Positions 11,504-20,058 of a DNA stretch of 64,000 nucleotides are shown in pieces; the first letter of the stretch is position 1; the number at the start of each line of letters is the position of its first letter. The stretch spans positions 124,001 through 188,000 of the forward strand of contig NZ_CALPCN010000005.1 of NCBI RefSeq assembly GCF_943193045.1, read 5' to 3'. The notes under the pieces were generated by a model. It did no database searches, was not told the DNA's origin, and was given only the letters and a program-made list of their open reading frames with translations. The position numbers were made by a program, and so were the translations under genes. This DNA comes from Pumilibacter muris. GTDB taxonomy: Bacteria; Bacillota; Clostridia; Christensenellales; Pumilibacteraceae.

Positions 11504-12895
11504 TTACGCTAAACCTTCGTTTACTTTGCATTTCGGTATTGAATCGAACCCGCGCTTTAAGTCGGCTTCGGTGGGAATATAGTCGGTCATTGCGCCGTCG
11601 TTATATTGTTTGTATGCGGAAAGGTCGAAATATCCCGTGCCGGTAAGCCCGAAAAGAATACGCTTTTTTTCGCCCGTGCGTTTACATTCGAGAGCTTCGT
11701 CTATTGCCGCTTTAATGGCGTGGCTGCTTTCGGGCGCGGGCAAAATCCCCTCGCACTTTGCAAACTTTACGGCAGCCTCGAACACGGCGCTTTGCTCTAC
11801 CGCTACCGCGCGAATATGCCCGTCATGGTATAATTGCGACACAACGGGACTCATGCCGTGATACCTAAGCCCGCCCGCATGGTTCGGCGACGGCATAAAG
11901 CCGCAACCGAGCGTATACATTTTAGCCATAGGAGTGGTTTTTGCGGAATCGCAAAAGTCGTAGGCAAATTTTCCTCGCGTAAGCGTGGGGCAACTCGCAG
12001 GCTCAACTCCTATAAACTCTATATTGTTTTTTCCTTGAAGTTTTTCGCCCATAAAAGGCGCGATTAAGCCGCCGAAATTAGAACCTCCGCCGCAACAACC
12101 TATAATCACGTCGGGCGCTATGCCGTATTTTTCAAACGCGATTTTACATTCCTGACCTATAACCGACTGATGTAAAAGAACGTGGTCGAGCACAGAACCG
12201 AGCACATATTTGCAATTCGGCGTGTTCACAGCCTTTTCCACCGCTTCGGCAATGGCGCAACCCAAACTCCCGCCCGTGCCGGGAAACTCGGCAAGAATTT
12301 TTCTGCCCGCGTCCGTTGTGTCGGACGGCGACGGAATAACGTCGGCGCCGTAAGTGCGTATAACCTCTCGGCGATGCGGTTTTTGCTCCGCCGACACTTT
12401 AACCATATAAACCGTTAGTTTAAGTCCGTAAAATGACGCCGCCATACTCAGCGCTGTGCCCCACTGCCCCGCGCCCGTTTCGGTGGTAAGCTCTTTCAAG
12501 CCTTGCTTTTTTGCATAATACGCTTGAGCCGCCGCCGAATTAAGCTTGTGCGAACCCGAAGTATTGTTTCCCTCGAACTTATAATAAATTTCGGCGGGAG
12601 TGTTTAAAAGTCTTTCCAAAAAATACGCGCGAACCAACGGCGACGGGCGGAACATTTTATAAAAATCGAGAATACCTTCGGGAATTTTTATAAGCTCGTC
12701 GGTGTCGTTAAGCTCCTGTTCTATGCACTCGTCGCAAAACACTTTTTGCAAATCTTTTTCAGTGCACGGAAGTTGAGTTGCGGGATTTATAAACGGAGCA
12801 TGCCCGCTGTTCATGTGCGCCTTAACGTTGTACCAAAATTTCGGCAACTCCTCTTCTGTAAGATACATCTTGTAGGGAATTTTCTTGTCGGACAC
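11504..12895 (-). CDS. TrpB-like (TrpB2) PLP-dependent enzyme
   Basis: 463 residues, longer than catalytic TrpB partners (~400) and typical of the TrpB2/tryptophan-synthase-beta-like group. The PLP lysine lies in SGSHKLNSA, the phosphate-binding loop is CCGGGSNFGG, and the C-terminal part has GLTGTGYFD. TrpB2 enzymes make tryptophan from indole and serine (or phosphoserine) without TrpA. No other trp gene is in the window, which fits a stand-alone indole-salvage enzyme. The start is GTG with GGAGG at 12904-12908. Confidence 0.9.
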   Translation of the reverse strand: MSDKKIPYKMYLTEEELPKFWYNVKAHMNSGHAPFINPATQLPCTEKDLQKVFCDECIEQELNDTDELIKIPEGILDFYKMFRPSPLVRAYFLERLLNTPAEIYYKFEGNNTSGSHKLNSAAAQAYYAKKQGLKELTTETGAGQWGTALSMAASFYGLKLTVYMVKVSAEQKPHRREVIRTYGADVIPSPSDTTDAGRKILAEFPGTGGSLGCAIAEAVEKAVNTPNCKYVLGSVLDHVLLHQSVIGQECKIAFEKYGIAPDVIIGCCGGGSNFGGLIAPFMGEKLQGKNNIEFIGVEPASCPTLTRGKFAYDFCDSAKTTPMAKMYTLGCGFMPSPNHAGGLRYHGMSPVVSQLYHDGHIRAVAVEQSAVFEAAVKFAKCEGILPAPESSHAIKAAIDEALECKRTGEKKRILFGLTGTGYFDLSAYKQYNDGAMTDYIPTEADLKRGFDSIPKCKVNEGLA

Positions 12896-12924
12896 TGTTT
12901 TTACCTCCGTTTAAAATTTTGCCT

Positions 12925-12953
12925 ATTCTACTACACCCCGCAGCATTTGTCAA
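12925..12953 (-). promoter_or_regulatory. SigA promoter of the TrpB-like gene
   Basis: Minus strand TTGACA, 17-base spacer, TAGAAT. The hexamers lie at about 12948-12953 and 12925-12930, 30 bases before the GTG start. Confidence 0.8.
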
Positions 12954-13105
12954 GCGGATTAGTTAAATTTTATTTTTTAATTTGCAACTTTTAAAAGGTT
13001 TTCGTTTTTTCTAAATATTTGCTTGCCCTTTGACTATAAATTTGCAATAATAAAACAAAAGCGGGCGCGCGGAAAACGGAATAAAATACTCAACGAAAAA
13101 GACTG

Positions 13106-13450
13106 CTATTTATTTATGTGTTTTACGATTTGCAAAATAGCGTCAACTTCTTCGTAGTTTAAATCTTTACAAAGCCTAAACAATTCCGAAAGATTAGCGG
13201 CAACGTGTTCGCCGGAAGTTTCGGAAAAAAACTGCGCCAAAGTAATATTAAACGCTTCGCATATTTTTGTTATATTAGTTAATGAAGGGCGCTTTTTATT
13301 GTGATACCACTCGTATATTGTTGCGGCTGATATATCCGCTTGTTGCGAGAGTTCGAATATAGACCATTTTCTTTTATTAAGATAATAGTTTATTTTTTCT
13401 TTGTATAAACGATTGTCGATTTTATCGTTGTTTTTTGATTGAACTGCCAT
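13106..13450 (-). CDS. Xre/Cro-family transcriptional regulator
   Basis: 114 residues with an N-terminal HTH_3 domain (residues ~17-75; recognition region ISAATIYEWYHNKKRPSL) and a short C-terminal helical segment ending in EEVDAILQIVKHINK. It resembles small phage- or element-derived repressors. A TATAAT lies just upstream on the minus strand, and the gene is divergent from a second HTH gene 88 bases away. No prophage genes surround the pair, so they may be remnants of a lost element. Confidence 0.8.
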   Translation of the reverse strand: MAVQSKNNDKIDNRLYKEKINYYLNKRKWSIFELSQQADISAATIYEWYHNKKRPSLTNITKICEAFNITLAQFFSETSGEHVAANLSELFRLCKDLNYEEVDAILQIVKHINK

Positions 13451-13538
13451 TTGTTTTCATTATACTCTTTTTAGCATGATAATTTTTAGAAAGTGACGAA
13501 TATGAGATACTTCCCCTTTCTTAGAATTTCTATTTGAA

Positions 13539-13940
13539 TTGTTTCAAGATTTTGAACTTACTACAAAAAAATTAGCTATTGCGTTGGATTGCGACCAAGC
13601 GGCAATACGCAGATGGCAATATGGCTATTACTTACCTACCCCGTCACTTTTAATTAAAATAGCCGACACCTTTAATATATCAACAGACTATATGTTCGGA
13701 CTTTCATACGACAAAAGCCTAAATCGTAATCATTCAAACTTAAGCTTTTATCAAAGATATTGCACACTTCGTGATTCGTTAAATTTAAATGATTTTAAGG
13801 TTGCCACTCAGTGCAAAATAGCCGATAGCGCGGTTTCATCGTGGAAACGCCTAAAAAAATTTCCGGAAACAACAACACTACTTAAATTATCTGATTATCT
13901 TGGTTGCCGACTTGATTTTTTGCTTGGCATAGGTACATAA
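13539..13940 (+). CDS. double-HTH protein, possibly decayed at its 5' end
   Basis: 133 residues with two HTH_3-like halves. The first (residues ~5-55) contains AIRRWQYGYYLPTPSLLIKIADTF and the second (~72-130) contains AVSSWKRLKKFPETTTLLKLSDYL. The only in-frame start after the upstream stop (13503-13505) is a TTG at 13539, and no ribosome site is visible. The frame is open for another 11 codons before it. Either an unusual start is used or the gene has lost its original start. It is divergent from the repressor-like gene at 13106-13450, like a cI/cro pair. Confidence 0.55.
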   Translation: MFQDFELTTKKLAIALDCDQAAIRRWQYGYYLPTPSLLIKIADTFNISTDYMFGLSYDKSLNRNHSNLSFYQRYCTLRDSLNLNDFKVATQCKIADSAVSSWKRLKKFPETTTLLKLSDYLGCRLDFLLGIGT

Positions 13941-14015
13941 ACTACATATTTTAGTATTTGCCTATAAATAATTTCTATTTTAGCGTTAAATTTGCAAGAC
14001 ACCGACCGCGAAGTA

Positions 14016-14024
14016 TGATATAAT
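14016..14024 (+). promoter_or_regulatory. extended -10 promoter of the aldolase-like gene
   Basis: TGATATAAT is an extended -10 element 42 bases before the ATG. No good -35 is present at 17 bases; TTGCAA at 13992 is too far. Confidence 0.5.
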
Positions 14025-14065
14025 AGTGGTTATAACTCTTAACCATACATTTTTCGGGAGGCAAC

Positions 14066-15034
14066 ATGGACACCGGCAATTTGCAATCGGTACGCAAAAG
14101 CATTAGAGTAATCGACGCCACGCTGCGCGACGGCGGACTTGTGAATTCATTCGAGTTTTCGGACACATTCGTTAAAGCGTTGTATCAAGCAAACTTAGCC
14201 TCAGGCGTAGACTACATGGAATTCGGCTACAAAGTGTCGGAAAAGCTTTTCGATAGAACAAAATTCGGAAAGTGGAAATTTTGCCGCGAAGACGACATAC
14301 GCTCTATAGTGGGCGATAACAAAACGGACATGCGTATTTGCGTTATGTCAGACGTTGGAAGGGTGGATTTAAACTCCGAAGTTATTCCTAAAAAAGAGTC
14401 GGTTATAGACATGTACCGCATAGCCGCTTATGTGAACCAAATTCCCGCCGCCGTAGAAATGGCGGAACACTGCCACAAAATGGGTTACCGCACCTGTTGC
14501 AACATTATGGCGATTTCTCGCAACCAAGAGTCGGACTTAAAACACGCTCTCGAAGAACTCGGAAAGTCGCCCGTAGACATTATATATATTGTAGATAGCT
14601 TCGGAGCAATTTACCCCGAAGAAATTCGCAGAATATGCAACATATACCTCGAAGCGGCGGACAAATACGGAAAACAACTCGGAATACACGCGCATAACAA
14701 TCAACAGCTTGCGTTTGCCAACACAATAGAAGCGTGCGCCAAAGGTATAGACTACCTCGACGCCACCGTGTGCGGCATGGGGCGCGGCGCAGGCAACTGT
14801 TTTATGGAAGCGTTGCTCGGTTTCCTCAAAAATCCAAAATACAAGTTGGAGCCTATGCTCGAATTTATTCGTGAATATATGCCCGCCATAAAAAAGACCG
14901 CAACTTGGGGTTACGACACCCCCTACCTTCTAACGGGCTTGTTTAACACTCACCCCAAAACGGCGATAGACTTTATAAAAGAAAACCGCACCGACTATGT
15001 TCAATTTTTACGCGAACTTTTAGACGTGGATTAA
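14066..15034 (+). CDS. DRE-TIM metallolyase-type aldolase
   Basis: 322 residues of the HMG-CoA-lyase-like superfamily. The signature DATLRDGG lies near residues 17-24, with the metal-binding HAHNN near 212-216 and a later GAGNCFMEALLG segment. Relatives include 4-hydroxy-2-oxovalerate aldolase and homocitrate/isopropylmalate synthases. It lacks the extra C-terminal regulatory domain of the synthases, so an aldolase or lyase is more likely. The substrate cannot be told from sequence. GGGAGG lies just before the ATG. It stands alone, with tRNA-Arg downstream from its own promoter. Confidence 0.8.
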   Translation: MDTGNLQSVRKSIRVIDATLRDGGLVNSFEFSDTFVKALYQANLASGVDYMEFGYKVSEKLFDRTKFGKWKFCREDDIRSIVGDNKTDMRICVMSDVGRVDLNSEVIPKKESVIDMYRIAAYVNQIPAAVEMAEHCHKMGYRTCCNIMAISRNQESDLKHALEELGKSPVDIIYIVDSFGAIYPEEIRRICNIYLEAADKYGKQLGIHAHNNQQLAFANTIEACAKGIDYLDATVCGMGRGAGNCFMEALLGFLKNPKYKLEPMLEFIREYMPAIKKTATWGYDTPYLLTGLFNTHPKTAIDFIKENRTDYVQFLRELLDVD

Positions 15035-15067
15035 CGCGAAAAAACAATTAAATTTATCGCAAAGCGT

Positions 15068-15096
15068 TTGACTTTTTTTTGCGTATGTTTTATAAT
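15068..15096 (+). promoter_or_regulatory. promoter of the tRNA-Arg gene
   Basis: TTGACT (15068-15073), 17-base spacer, perfect TATAAT (15091-15096), 40 bases before the mature tRNA. Confidence 0.8.
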
Positions 15097-15135
15097 ATAA
15101 TGGTTGTCGGCAAATATAGCGCCTAAACCGAATTT

Positions 15136-15212
<77 letters not shown>

Positions 15213-15244
15213 AACGAACGGTAATCACCGTTCGTTTTTTTTAT
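15213..15244 (+). terminator. terminator of tRNA-Arg
   Basis: Perfect 10-bp stem AACGAACGGT/ACCGTTCGTT with a 4-base loop, followed by eight T, starting right after the CCA end. Confidence 0.9.
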
Positions 15245-15282
15245 CTGAAAAACGGATTTTAACTATTTCAAATCTGCATGAA

Positions 15283-16956
15283 TCACGAATACGCCTTAAT
15301 CGTTTTAGCCACGTTTATATAATGGTCGGCAATTCTTTCCATGTTTATAGACAGCGCCAAATACTGCGCTCCCACTTCGGGAGTGCACACGCCGTCGCTA
15401 AGTCTTTTTATATGGCTTTCTCCCATTTCCGCCGTTACGGCATCTACCCGTTCTTCAATCTCATAAGCGCGTTTTAGCATTTTACGGTCGCAGTTTTTGT
15501 ATGCCGACTCCGTTTTTTCATACAACGAATTTAAAAGTTCTTTCAAGCCGTTTATTTCCGCAACCGCATCGACAGAGAACGTTTTTTCCGCCTCTTTTAG
15601 TTTGTCGGCGTATTCTATTATATTTTCCGCATAGTCGCCCACACGTTCCAAATCGGTTATGGAACGGATTGCGGTGGAAAGATATATTCTGTCTTTTTCG
15701 TTGAGTTCGCATTTTAAGAGCTTAACTATAAATTTAACAAGCTCTTTGTGATAATAGTTCAGTTGAATTTCGTTTGCTCTGAACACGTCGGTTTTTTCGT
15801 AATCCAAATTGCAAATAACATTGCAAGCAAGATTCACGTTCTCCATAGAAAGGCTTGCCATACGCATGATTTCGTTTTTTGTTTGTTGAACGGCAAGCGG
15901 CGGAGTTTTAAGCATGTATTCGTCTACAAAATGCAAGCGCGGCTCGTCGCTTTCGGCGGTCGCGTTTTTTTTGTCGGGAATAATTTTCGTAACGAGTTTC
16001 ACCAAAAGATTGGTTAGCGGAAGCACGGCAAGCACGGTAACAACGTTGAAAACGGTGTGAAACATTGCGAGCTGCATTTGCGGCACATGCGGAAAGATTT
16101 TGCCCAAAACGTATTCGAAGTTTATGCCGCCCATTCTGAGAAACAGTCCCGTAAGCATAAACAGAACAACGCCGCTCACGTTAAATATCAAATGAATCAA
16201 CGCCGTGCGTTTGGCGTTTTTCGTGCTCGTAAGCCCCGCTATAAGCGCCGTTATGCATGTTCCGACGTTTGAGCCCATAGTAATGTAAATACCCTGATTT
16301 AACGATATAAGCCCTGTTACAACCATTGTAATCGTCATAGACGTCATAACCGAAGAGCTTTGAACTACCGCCGTTAAAACGGTTCCTATAAGCACAAGCA
16401 AAAACGGATTTCGGAAAGCGGCGAGAAAATTTTTAACAGAATCGGAATCGGAAAAATGTTTCATCGCGCCGCTCATAACCGACAACCCTACGAACAACAT
16501 TCCGAACCCCGCCAAAATGCCGCCTACCTGCCTTATTCGTTCGTTTTTGGCAAATGCGAGAGTGAAAGCCCCCACGCCCGCGAGAGCGGCGAACACTACC
16601 GACACCGAAAGCGAACTGCCGCCGGTGAGCCCGAGCGCAACGAGCTGTCCCGTTATGGTAGTGCCTATGTTCGCGCCGAATATAACCGTAGCCGCTTGCG
16701 CGAGCGTCATTATTCCCGCGTTCACAAAGCCTATTACCATAACTGTTGTGGCGCTCGAACTTTGTATTGCGACGGTTGCCGCCGTTCCCACCCCGACACC
16801 GAGCAATTTGCTTTTCGAAGTTTTGGCGAACAGTTTTTTCAGTTTACCGCTACCGAGCGATTCGAGGTTCGCGCTAAGCATAGTGCATGCTATAAGGAAT
16901 ACTCCCACGCCCGCAACAAGCGTGAGCACCGATGTTGCAATCGTTACGGCGTTCAT
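15283..16956 (-). CDS. Na/phosphate cotransporter family protein with PhoU-like domain
   Basis: 557 residues. The N-terminal ~330 residues form the NptA/PNaS membrane domain with two inverted repeats, each carrying a QSSSATT or QSSSVMT motif. The C-terminal ~200 residues are helical and PhoU-like (ITDLERVGDYAENI and MERIADHYINVAK segments). Such proteins move phosphate with sodium across the inner membrane; bacterial members may export Pi. AGGAGAG precedes the ATG. The ~195-base leader contains what looks like a yybP-ykoY manganese riboswitch with an intrinsic terminator, so expression is probably tied to Mn2+ (inference). That is unexpected for this family. Confidence 0.93.
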   Translation of the reverse strand: MNAVTIATSVLTLVAGVGVFLIACTMLSANLESLGSGKLKKLFAKTSKSKLLGVGVGTAATVAIQSSSATTVMVIGFVNAGIMTLAQAATVIFGANIGTTITGQLVALGLTGGSSLSVSVVFAALAGVGAFTLAFAKNERIRQVGGILAGFGMLFVGLSVMSGAMKHFSDSDSVKNFLAAFRNPFLLVLIGTVLTAVVQSSSVMTSMTITMVVTGLISLNQGIYITMGSNVGTCITALIAGLTSTKNAKRTALIHLIFNVSGVVLFMLTGLFLRMGGINFEYVLGKIFPHVPQMQLAMFHTVFNVVTVLAVLPLTNLLVKLVTKIIPDKKNATAESDEPRLHFVDEYMLKTPPLAVQQTKNEIMRMASLSMENVNLACNVICNLDYEKTDVFRANEIQLNYYHKELVKFIVKLLKCELNEKDRIYLSTAIRSITDLERVGDYAENIIEYADKLKEAEKTFSVDAVAEINGLKELLNSLYEKTESAYKNCDRKMLKRAYEIEERVDAVTAEMGESHIKRLSDGVCTPEVGAQYLALSINMERIADHYINVAKTIKAYS

Positions 16957-17004
16957 TTGTTTCTCTCCTGTTTTAAATACGTATCGACAATTATATTATC
17001 CCCT

Positions 17005-17140
17005 AAAAAAGATAAAGAGACCCCTATCGAATACATATCCGATAAAAGTCTCGAAATTTAAGCGGCACCGAGTGCGTTTGCGCACTGTACTGACGGCGAG
17101 CGCACGTTTAATATAAACGTTTTCTACTCCCTTTTATAAG
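17005..17140 (-). ncRNA. candidate yybP-ykoY (manganese) riboswitch with terminator
   Basis: Read on the minus strand, the leader shows in order: AUAAAAG then GGGAGUAG (the conserved L1 segment is usually GGGGAGUAG); a hairpin ACGUUUA/UAAACGU; CGCCG followed by UCAGUAC and a hairpin AGUGCG/CGCACU, then CGGUG (an asymmetric L3-like loop); and CUUUUAU, which pairs with AUAAAAG to close P1. The P1 3' strand is also part of a 13-bp terminator stem (17017-17052, three G-U pairs) followed by a T-rich tract. Ligand-stabilised P1 would therefore block termination, an ON switch, as known for this class. Assignment rests on motif memory, not a covariance search. Confidence 0.75.
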
Positions 17141-17160
17141 GCTATTTAATTGTCGAATTT

Positions 17161-17190
17161 ATTATAACTTAAAACCCGACCGCGTGTCAA
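17161..17190 (-). promoter_or_regulatory. promoter of the riboswitch-NptA transcript
   Basis: Minus strand perfect TTGACA (17185-17190), 18-base spacer, perfect TATAAT (17161-17166). Transcription would start about 15 bases before the aptamer's P1. Confidence 0.85.
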
Positions 17191-17234
17191 CTACATATCG
17201 CAAAAATTTTCGGACCCCGCGCAAACTTCGCTTT

Positions 17235-18698
17235 TTATAGCGCGGAGCGTTCGAATTTTTTTGCGGTTTCGAGCATTTCGCCGCATAAACTTGCGCTCGG
17301 CATTTTTTTAAGTCGGTACTGCCAATTCCCTTCTTTTGTGCCCGGAATATTCATGCGCGATTCGCTTCCTTCTCTCAGCCAGTCTTGCATGGGAACAACA
17401 GCCGTTTTCACCTTAGAACCGAATAGCGCGCAAATAACGGCTTTCGATACGTCGGGGCAATTTTTAGGAAGCCTCGCTCTAACCTTTTTGCGCTCGGCGG
17501 CGCTAAGCGACGAATACCAACCGAGCGTAGTGTCGTTGTCGTGAGTGCCTGTGTAACCGAAATAGTTTTCGGAATAGTTTCCAACTGCGTGCGCGTTTTG
17601 CTTTGCGCTTCCGCCAAAACCGAATTGCACAACTTTCATTCCGGGATAGCCGCAGTCTTGCAACAGCTCTCTAAGTTCGGGCGAATCAACTCCCAAATCT
17701 TCGGCAAGAATATCCGTTTTGCCGAGAGCGTTTTCTATCGCGTCGAAAAGCGCTTTGCCCGGTCCTTGCCGCCACACTCCCTCGCGCGCTGTGGCGCTGC
17801 CTGCGGGAATGGCGTAATACGCGCAAAATCCCCTAAAATGGTCTATCCGCAAAACGTCGTAAAGTTCGAACGAACGACGAACTCTGTTCACCCAATAATC
17901 GTAGCCGCATGCGGCGAGTTCGTTCCAATTATAAAGCGGATTGCCCCAAAGTTGCCCGTCCTCCGAAAAATAGTCGGGAGGAACGCCCGCCACTTCGGTA
18001 ACTTTTCCGCACGAATCAACCGTAAACCTCTTCGGATTTTCCCAAAAATCGGCGCTGTCGTAAGCCGCGTAAATGGGAGCGTCGCCTATTATTTTTATGC
18101 CGAGCGAGTTCACATAGCTTTTTAACGCTCGCCATTGCTTTTCAAACTCGAATTGCAAAAACTTTACGAACTTAATTCCGTGCCCGTGTTCTTTTTCGAA
18201 TTGCAGAGTTTGCTTTGAACCGAAATCGTAACCTTTCTCCCACTCCCAATGCGGACGAAGCGAAAAATACCGTTTTAACTCCGAAAACAACGCATACGAA
18301 TCAAGCCAATATGCGTTGCGTTTGCAAAATTCGTAAAATTCTTCCGTTTCCGAAAATCGGGAATACGCTTTTTCCAAAAGCGCGGTTCTTGTTTCGAATA
18401 GCTTTCCGTAGTCGGTTTTTCCGAGCGGCATTCGCGCGTTTTGCAATTCTTCTTCCGTTAAAAGACCTTCGCGGCAAAGCGCGCGCAAATCCAAAAAATA
18501 CGGATTGCCCGCAAACGACGACGGCGACTGATAAGGCGAATCGCCGTAAGACGTGGGAACTGTGGGCAACACCTGCCAATAAGACTGCCCCGCGTCGTGC
18601 AAAAAATCCGCAAATTCGTATGCTTCCTTTCCCAAATCGCCTATTCCGTAAGGCGACGGCAAAGACGAAATATGTAACAACACACCGCAATCTTTCAT
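17235..18698 (-). CDS. malQ: 4-alpha-glucanotransferase (amylomaltase)
   Basis: 487-residue GH77 enzyme that transfers alpha-1,4-glucan segments between maltodextrins in the cytoplasm. It begins with the family pattern GVLLHISSLPSPYGIGDLG. The nucleophile lies in LRIDHFRGF, the acid/base Glu in DILAEDLG and the third carboxylate in GTHDNDTTLGW. The length is normal. GGGAG lies ten bases before the ATG. The neighbours are unrelated, and no other glycogen or maltose genes are in the window. Confidence 0.96.
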   Translation of the reverse strand: MKDCGVLLHISSLPSPYGIGDLGKEAYEFADFLHDAGQSYWQVLPTVPTSYGDSPYQSPSSFAGNPYFLDLRALCREGLLTEEELQNARMPLGKTDYGKLFETRTALLEKAYSRFSETEEFYEFCKRNAYWLDSYALFSELKRYFSLRPHWEWEKGYDFGSKQTLQFEKEHGHGIKFVKFLQFEFEKQWRALKSYVNSLGIKIIGDAPIYAAYDSADFWENPKRFTVDSCGKVTEVAGVPPDYFSEDGQLWGNPLYNWNELAACGYDYWVNRVRRSFELYDVLRIDHFRGFCAYYAIPAGSATAREGVWRQGPGKALFDAIENALGKTDILAEDLGVDSPELRELLQDCGYPGMKVVQFGFGGSAKQNAHAVGNYSENYFGYTGTHDNDTTLGWYSSLSAAERKKVRARLPKNCPDVSKAVICALFGSKVKTAVVPMQDWLREGSESRMNIPGTKEGNWQYRLKKMPSASLCGEMLETAKKFERSAL

Positions 18699-18792
18699 TT
18701 TGTTATCATTCTCCCGTATTTATATAACGCAATAAGCAATTCGCGTCGGATTATGTTTGCGAGCTTATAAAACTATGCGTTGCGCAAAACTT

Positions 18793-19008
18793 TTAAAGCA
18801 AGTATTCGGGCAATTTGTCTCCCACCGCGTAAATTGCGTTGTTAGGGCGCTTAACTTCTTTTTTAATGCTCGCTTTTTGAGGCGCAATTTTCTTTTCGGG
18901 CGCGGGTTCCGCTTTCACCTGTTTCAAATCCGCGCTTTTCTCAACCGCATCGGGCGCCGAAGTTCCCGCTTTTGCAACTCTTCCCAAACTCTCTTTTCCT
19001 ATTGCCAT
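18793..19008 (-). CDS. small charged protein downstream of ParA
   Basis: 71 residues, not assigned to a known family. It starts MAIGKESLGRVAKAG and continues as a low-complexity Ala/Lys/Pro/Glu segment with a C-terminal NNAIYAVGDKLPEYLL. A strong AGGAGG is placed eight bases before the ATG, so translation is credible. A perfect 9-bp hairpin (19047-19070) lies in its upstream spacer. Small proteins with a basic N-terminus encoded beside ParA ATPases often act as their activating partner (family knowledge). That role here is inference from position and composition. Confidence 0.65.
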   Translation of the reverse strand: MAIGKESLGRVAKAGTSAPDAVEKSADLKQVKAEPAPEKKIAPQKASIKKEVKRPNNAIYAVGDKLPEYLL

Positions 19009-19179
19009 TTTATTATTTCCTCCTGCAATATATTCTTATTCACCGCAACGCCGCGCGCAATCGCGGCGTTAAAGCTACTAAAAACCGCCGTTTTTGAAAT
19101 ATGCTTGCGTGCGCATTTTTTCCCACAAGGTATATTTAAACTTTAAAATAAACGTATGCGCATATAATCCGACGTGCCG

Positions 19180-19971
19180 TCAGGAATTTTCGCATAAACT
19201 CACAATTTCCTGCGCCACCGCTTCGAATTCTTTGCTCGAACGCGACGACGGCTTATAAAAAACCACAGGTTTCGAGTTATCTTGCGCCCATTCGATTGCG
19301 CTGTCTTGCCGTATAACTTCCTTGAAAACGTGCACGTTGCCAAGCTCGTTGAGTTGTTCGAGCGTCTGTTTGAAATAATTTTTGCGAGTGTCAACCTTTG
19401 TAACAAGCACACCGAGCACGCTAAGCTCCGAGTTTATTCCCTTAACGCTTTCAACAAAGTCGAACATGTTGGCAAGTCCGAAAAGTCCCCACGGGCTCGC
19501 CTCCAACGGTATTATAAGGCGGTCGGCGCAAACAAGCATGTTCATAACCAAACAACCGAGCGTAGGCGGCGCGTCCAAAAGTATGTAATCGTATTTGCCG
19601 CTCTCTTTTATTTTAGAAAGCGCGCGTTTTAAAATGGTTTCGCGTTGCCATTTTGCGAACAGCTCGTATTCAACTCCCGACATTAGAGTTGACGACGGTA
19701 TTAAATCTATATTTTCGTATTCCGTCTTTCTTACGCATTTATCCGAGTCGGCGTCTTTCGTTAAAAGAGTGTATGTGTTAAACTCGCTCTTCGCAAATTC
19801 AAACGCACGCTCTTCGTTAAAAAAAGAAAGAGTAAGATTCAGCTGCATGTCGCCGTCTACGCAAAGCACTCTCTTGTTAAGTTTGGAGAGCGCCGCCGCG
19901 ACGCACGAGCAACCCGTACTCTTTCCGCTACCGCCTTTGTTATTCGCAAACGCAATAATTGTAGTTTTCAT
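19180..19971 (-). CDS. ParA/MinD-family ATPase near the microcompartment locus
   Basis: 263 residues from the ATG at 19971, which has better spacing from GGTGA than the ATG two codons upstream. The deviant Walker A is KGGSGKST (residues 12-19) with its signature lysine. Switch I and II are represented by DGDMQLNLT and LLDAPPTLG. No ParB is adjacent; a small charged protein follows. A separate promoter sits across the deoR stop codon. Possible jobs are positioning of a protein cargo such as microcompartments (as McdA does for carboxysomes) or another partition role. Only position supports the first. Confidence 0.88.
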   Translation of the reverse strand: MKTTIIAFANNKGGSGKSTGCSCVAAALSKLNKRVLCVDGDMQLNLTLSFFNEERAFEFAKSEFNTYTLLTKDADSDKCVRKTEYENIDLIPSSTLMSGVEYELFAKWQRETILKRALSKIKESGKYDYILLDAPPTLGCLVMNMLVCADRLIIPLEASPWGLFGLANMFDFVESVKGINSELSVLGVLVTKVDTRKNYFKQTLEQLNELGNVHVFKEVIRQDSAIEWAQDNSKPVVFYKPSSRSSKEFEAVAQEIVSLCENS

Positions 19972-20029
19972 ACACATTTCACCGATTGTTTTTTAATGCA
20001 AAGCCCTTTTTAACGCTTCGTATGCTTTA

Positions 20030-20058
20030 ATTATACTCCGATTTTCGGATAAATGCAA
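20030..20058 (-). promoter_or_regulatory. promoter of the parA-like gene overlapping the deoR stop
   Basis: Minus strand TTGCAT (20053-20058), 17-base spacer, TATAAT (20030-20035). The -10 element contains the deoR stop codon. Confidence 0.65.
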
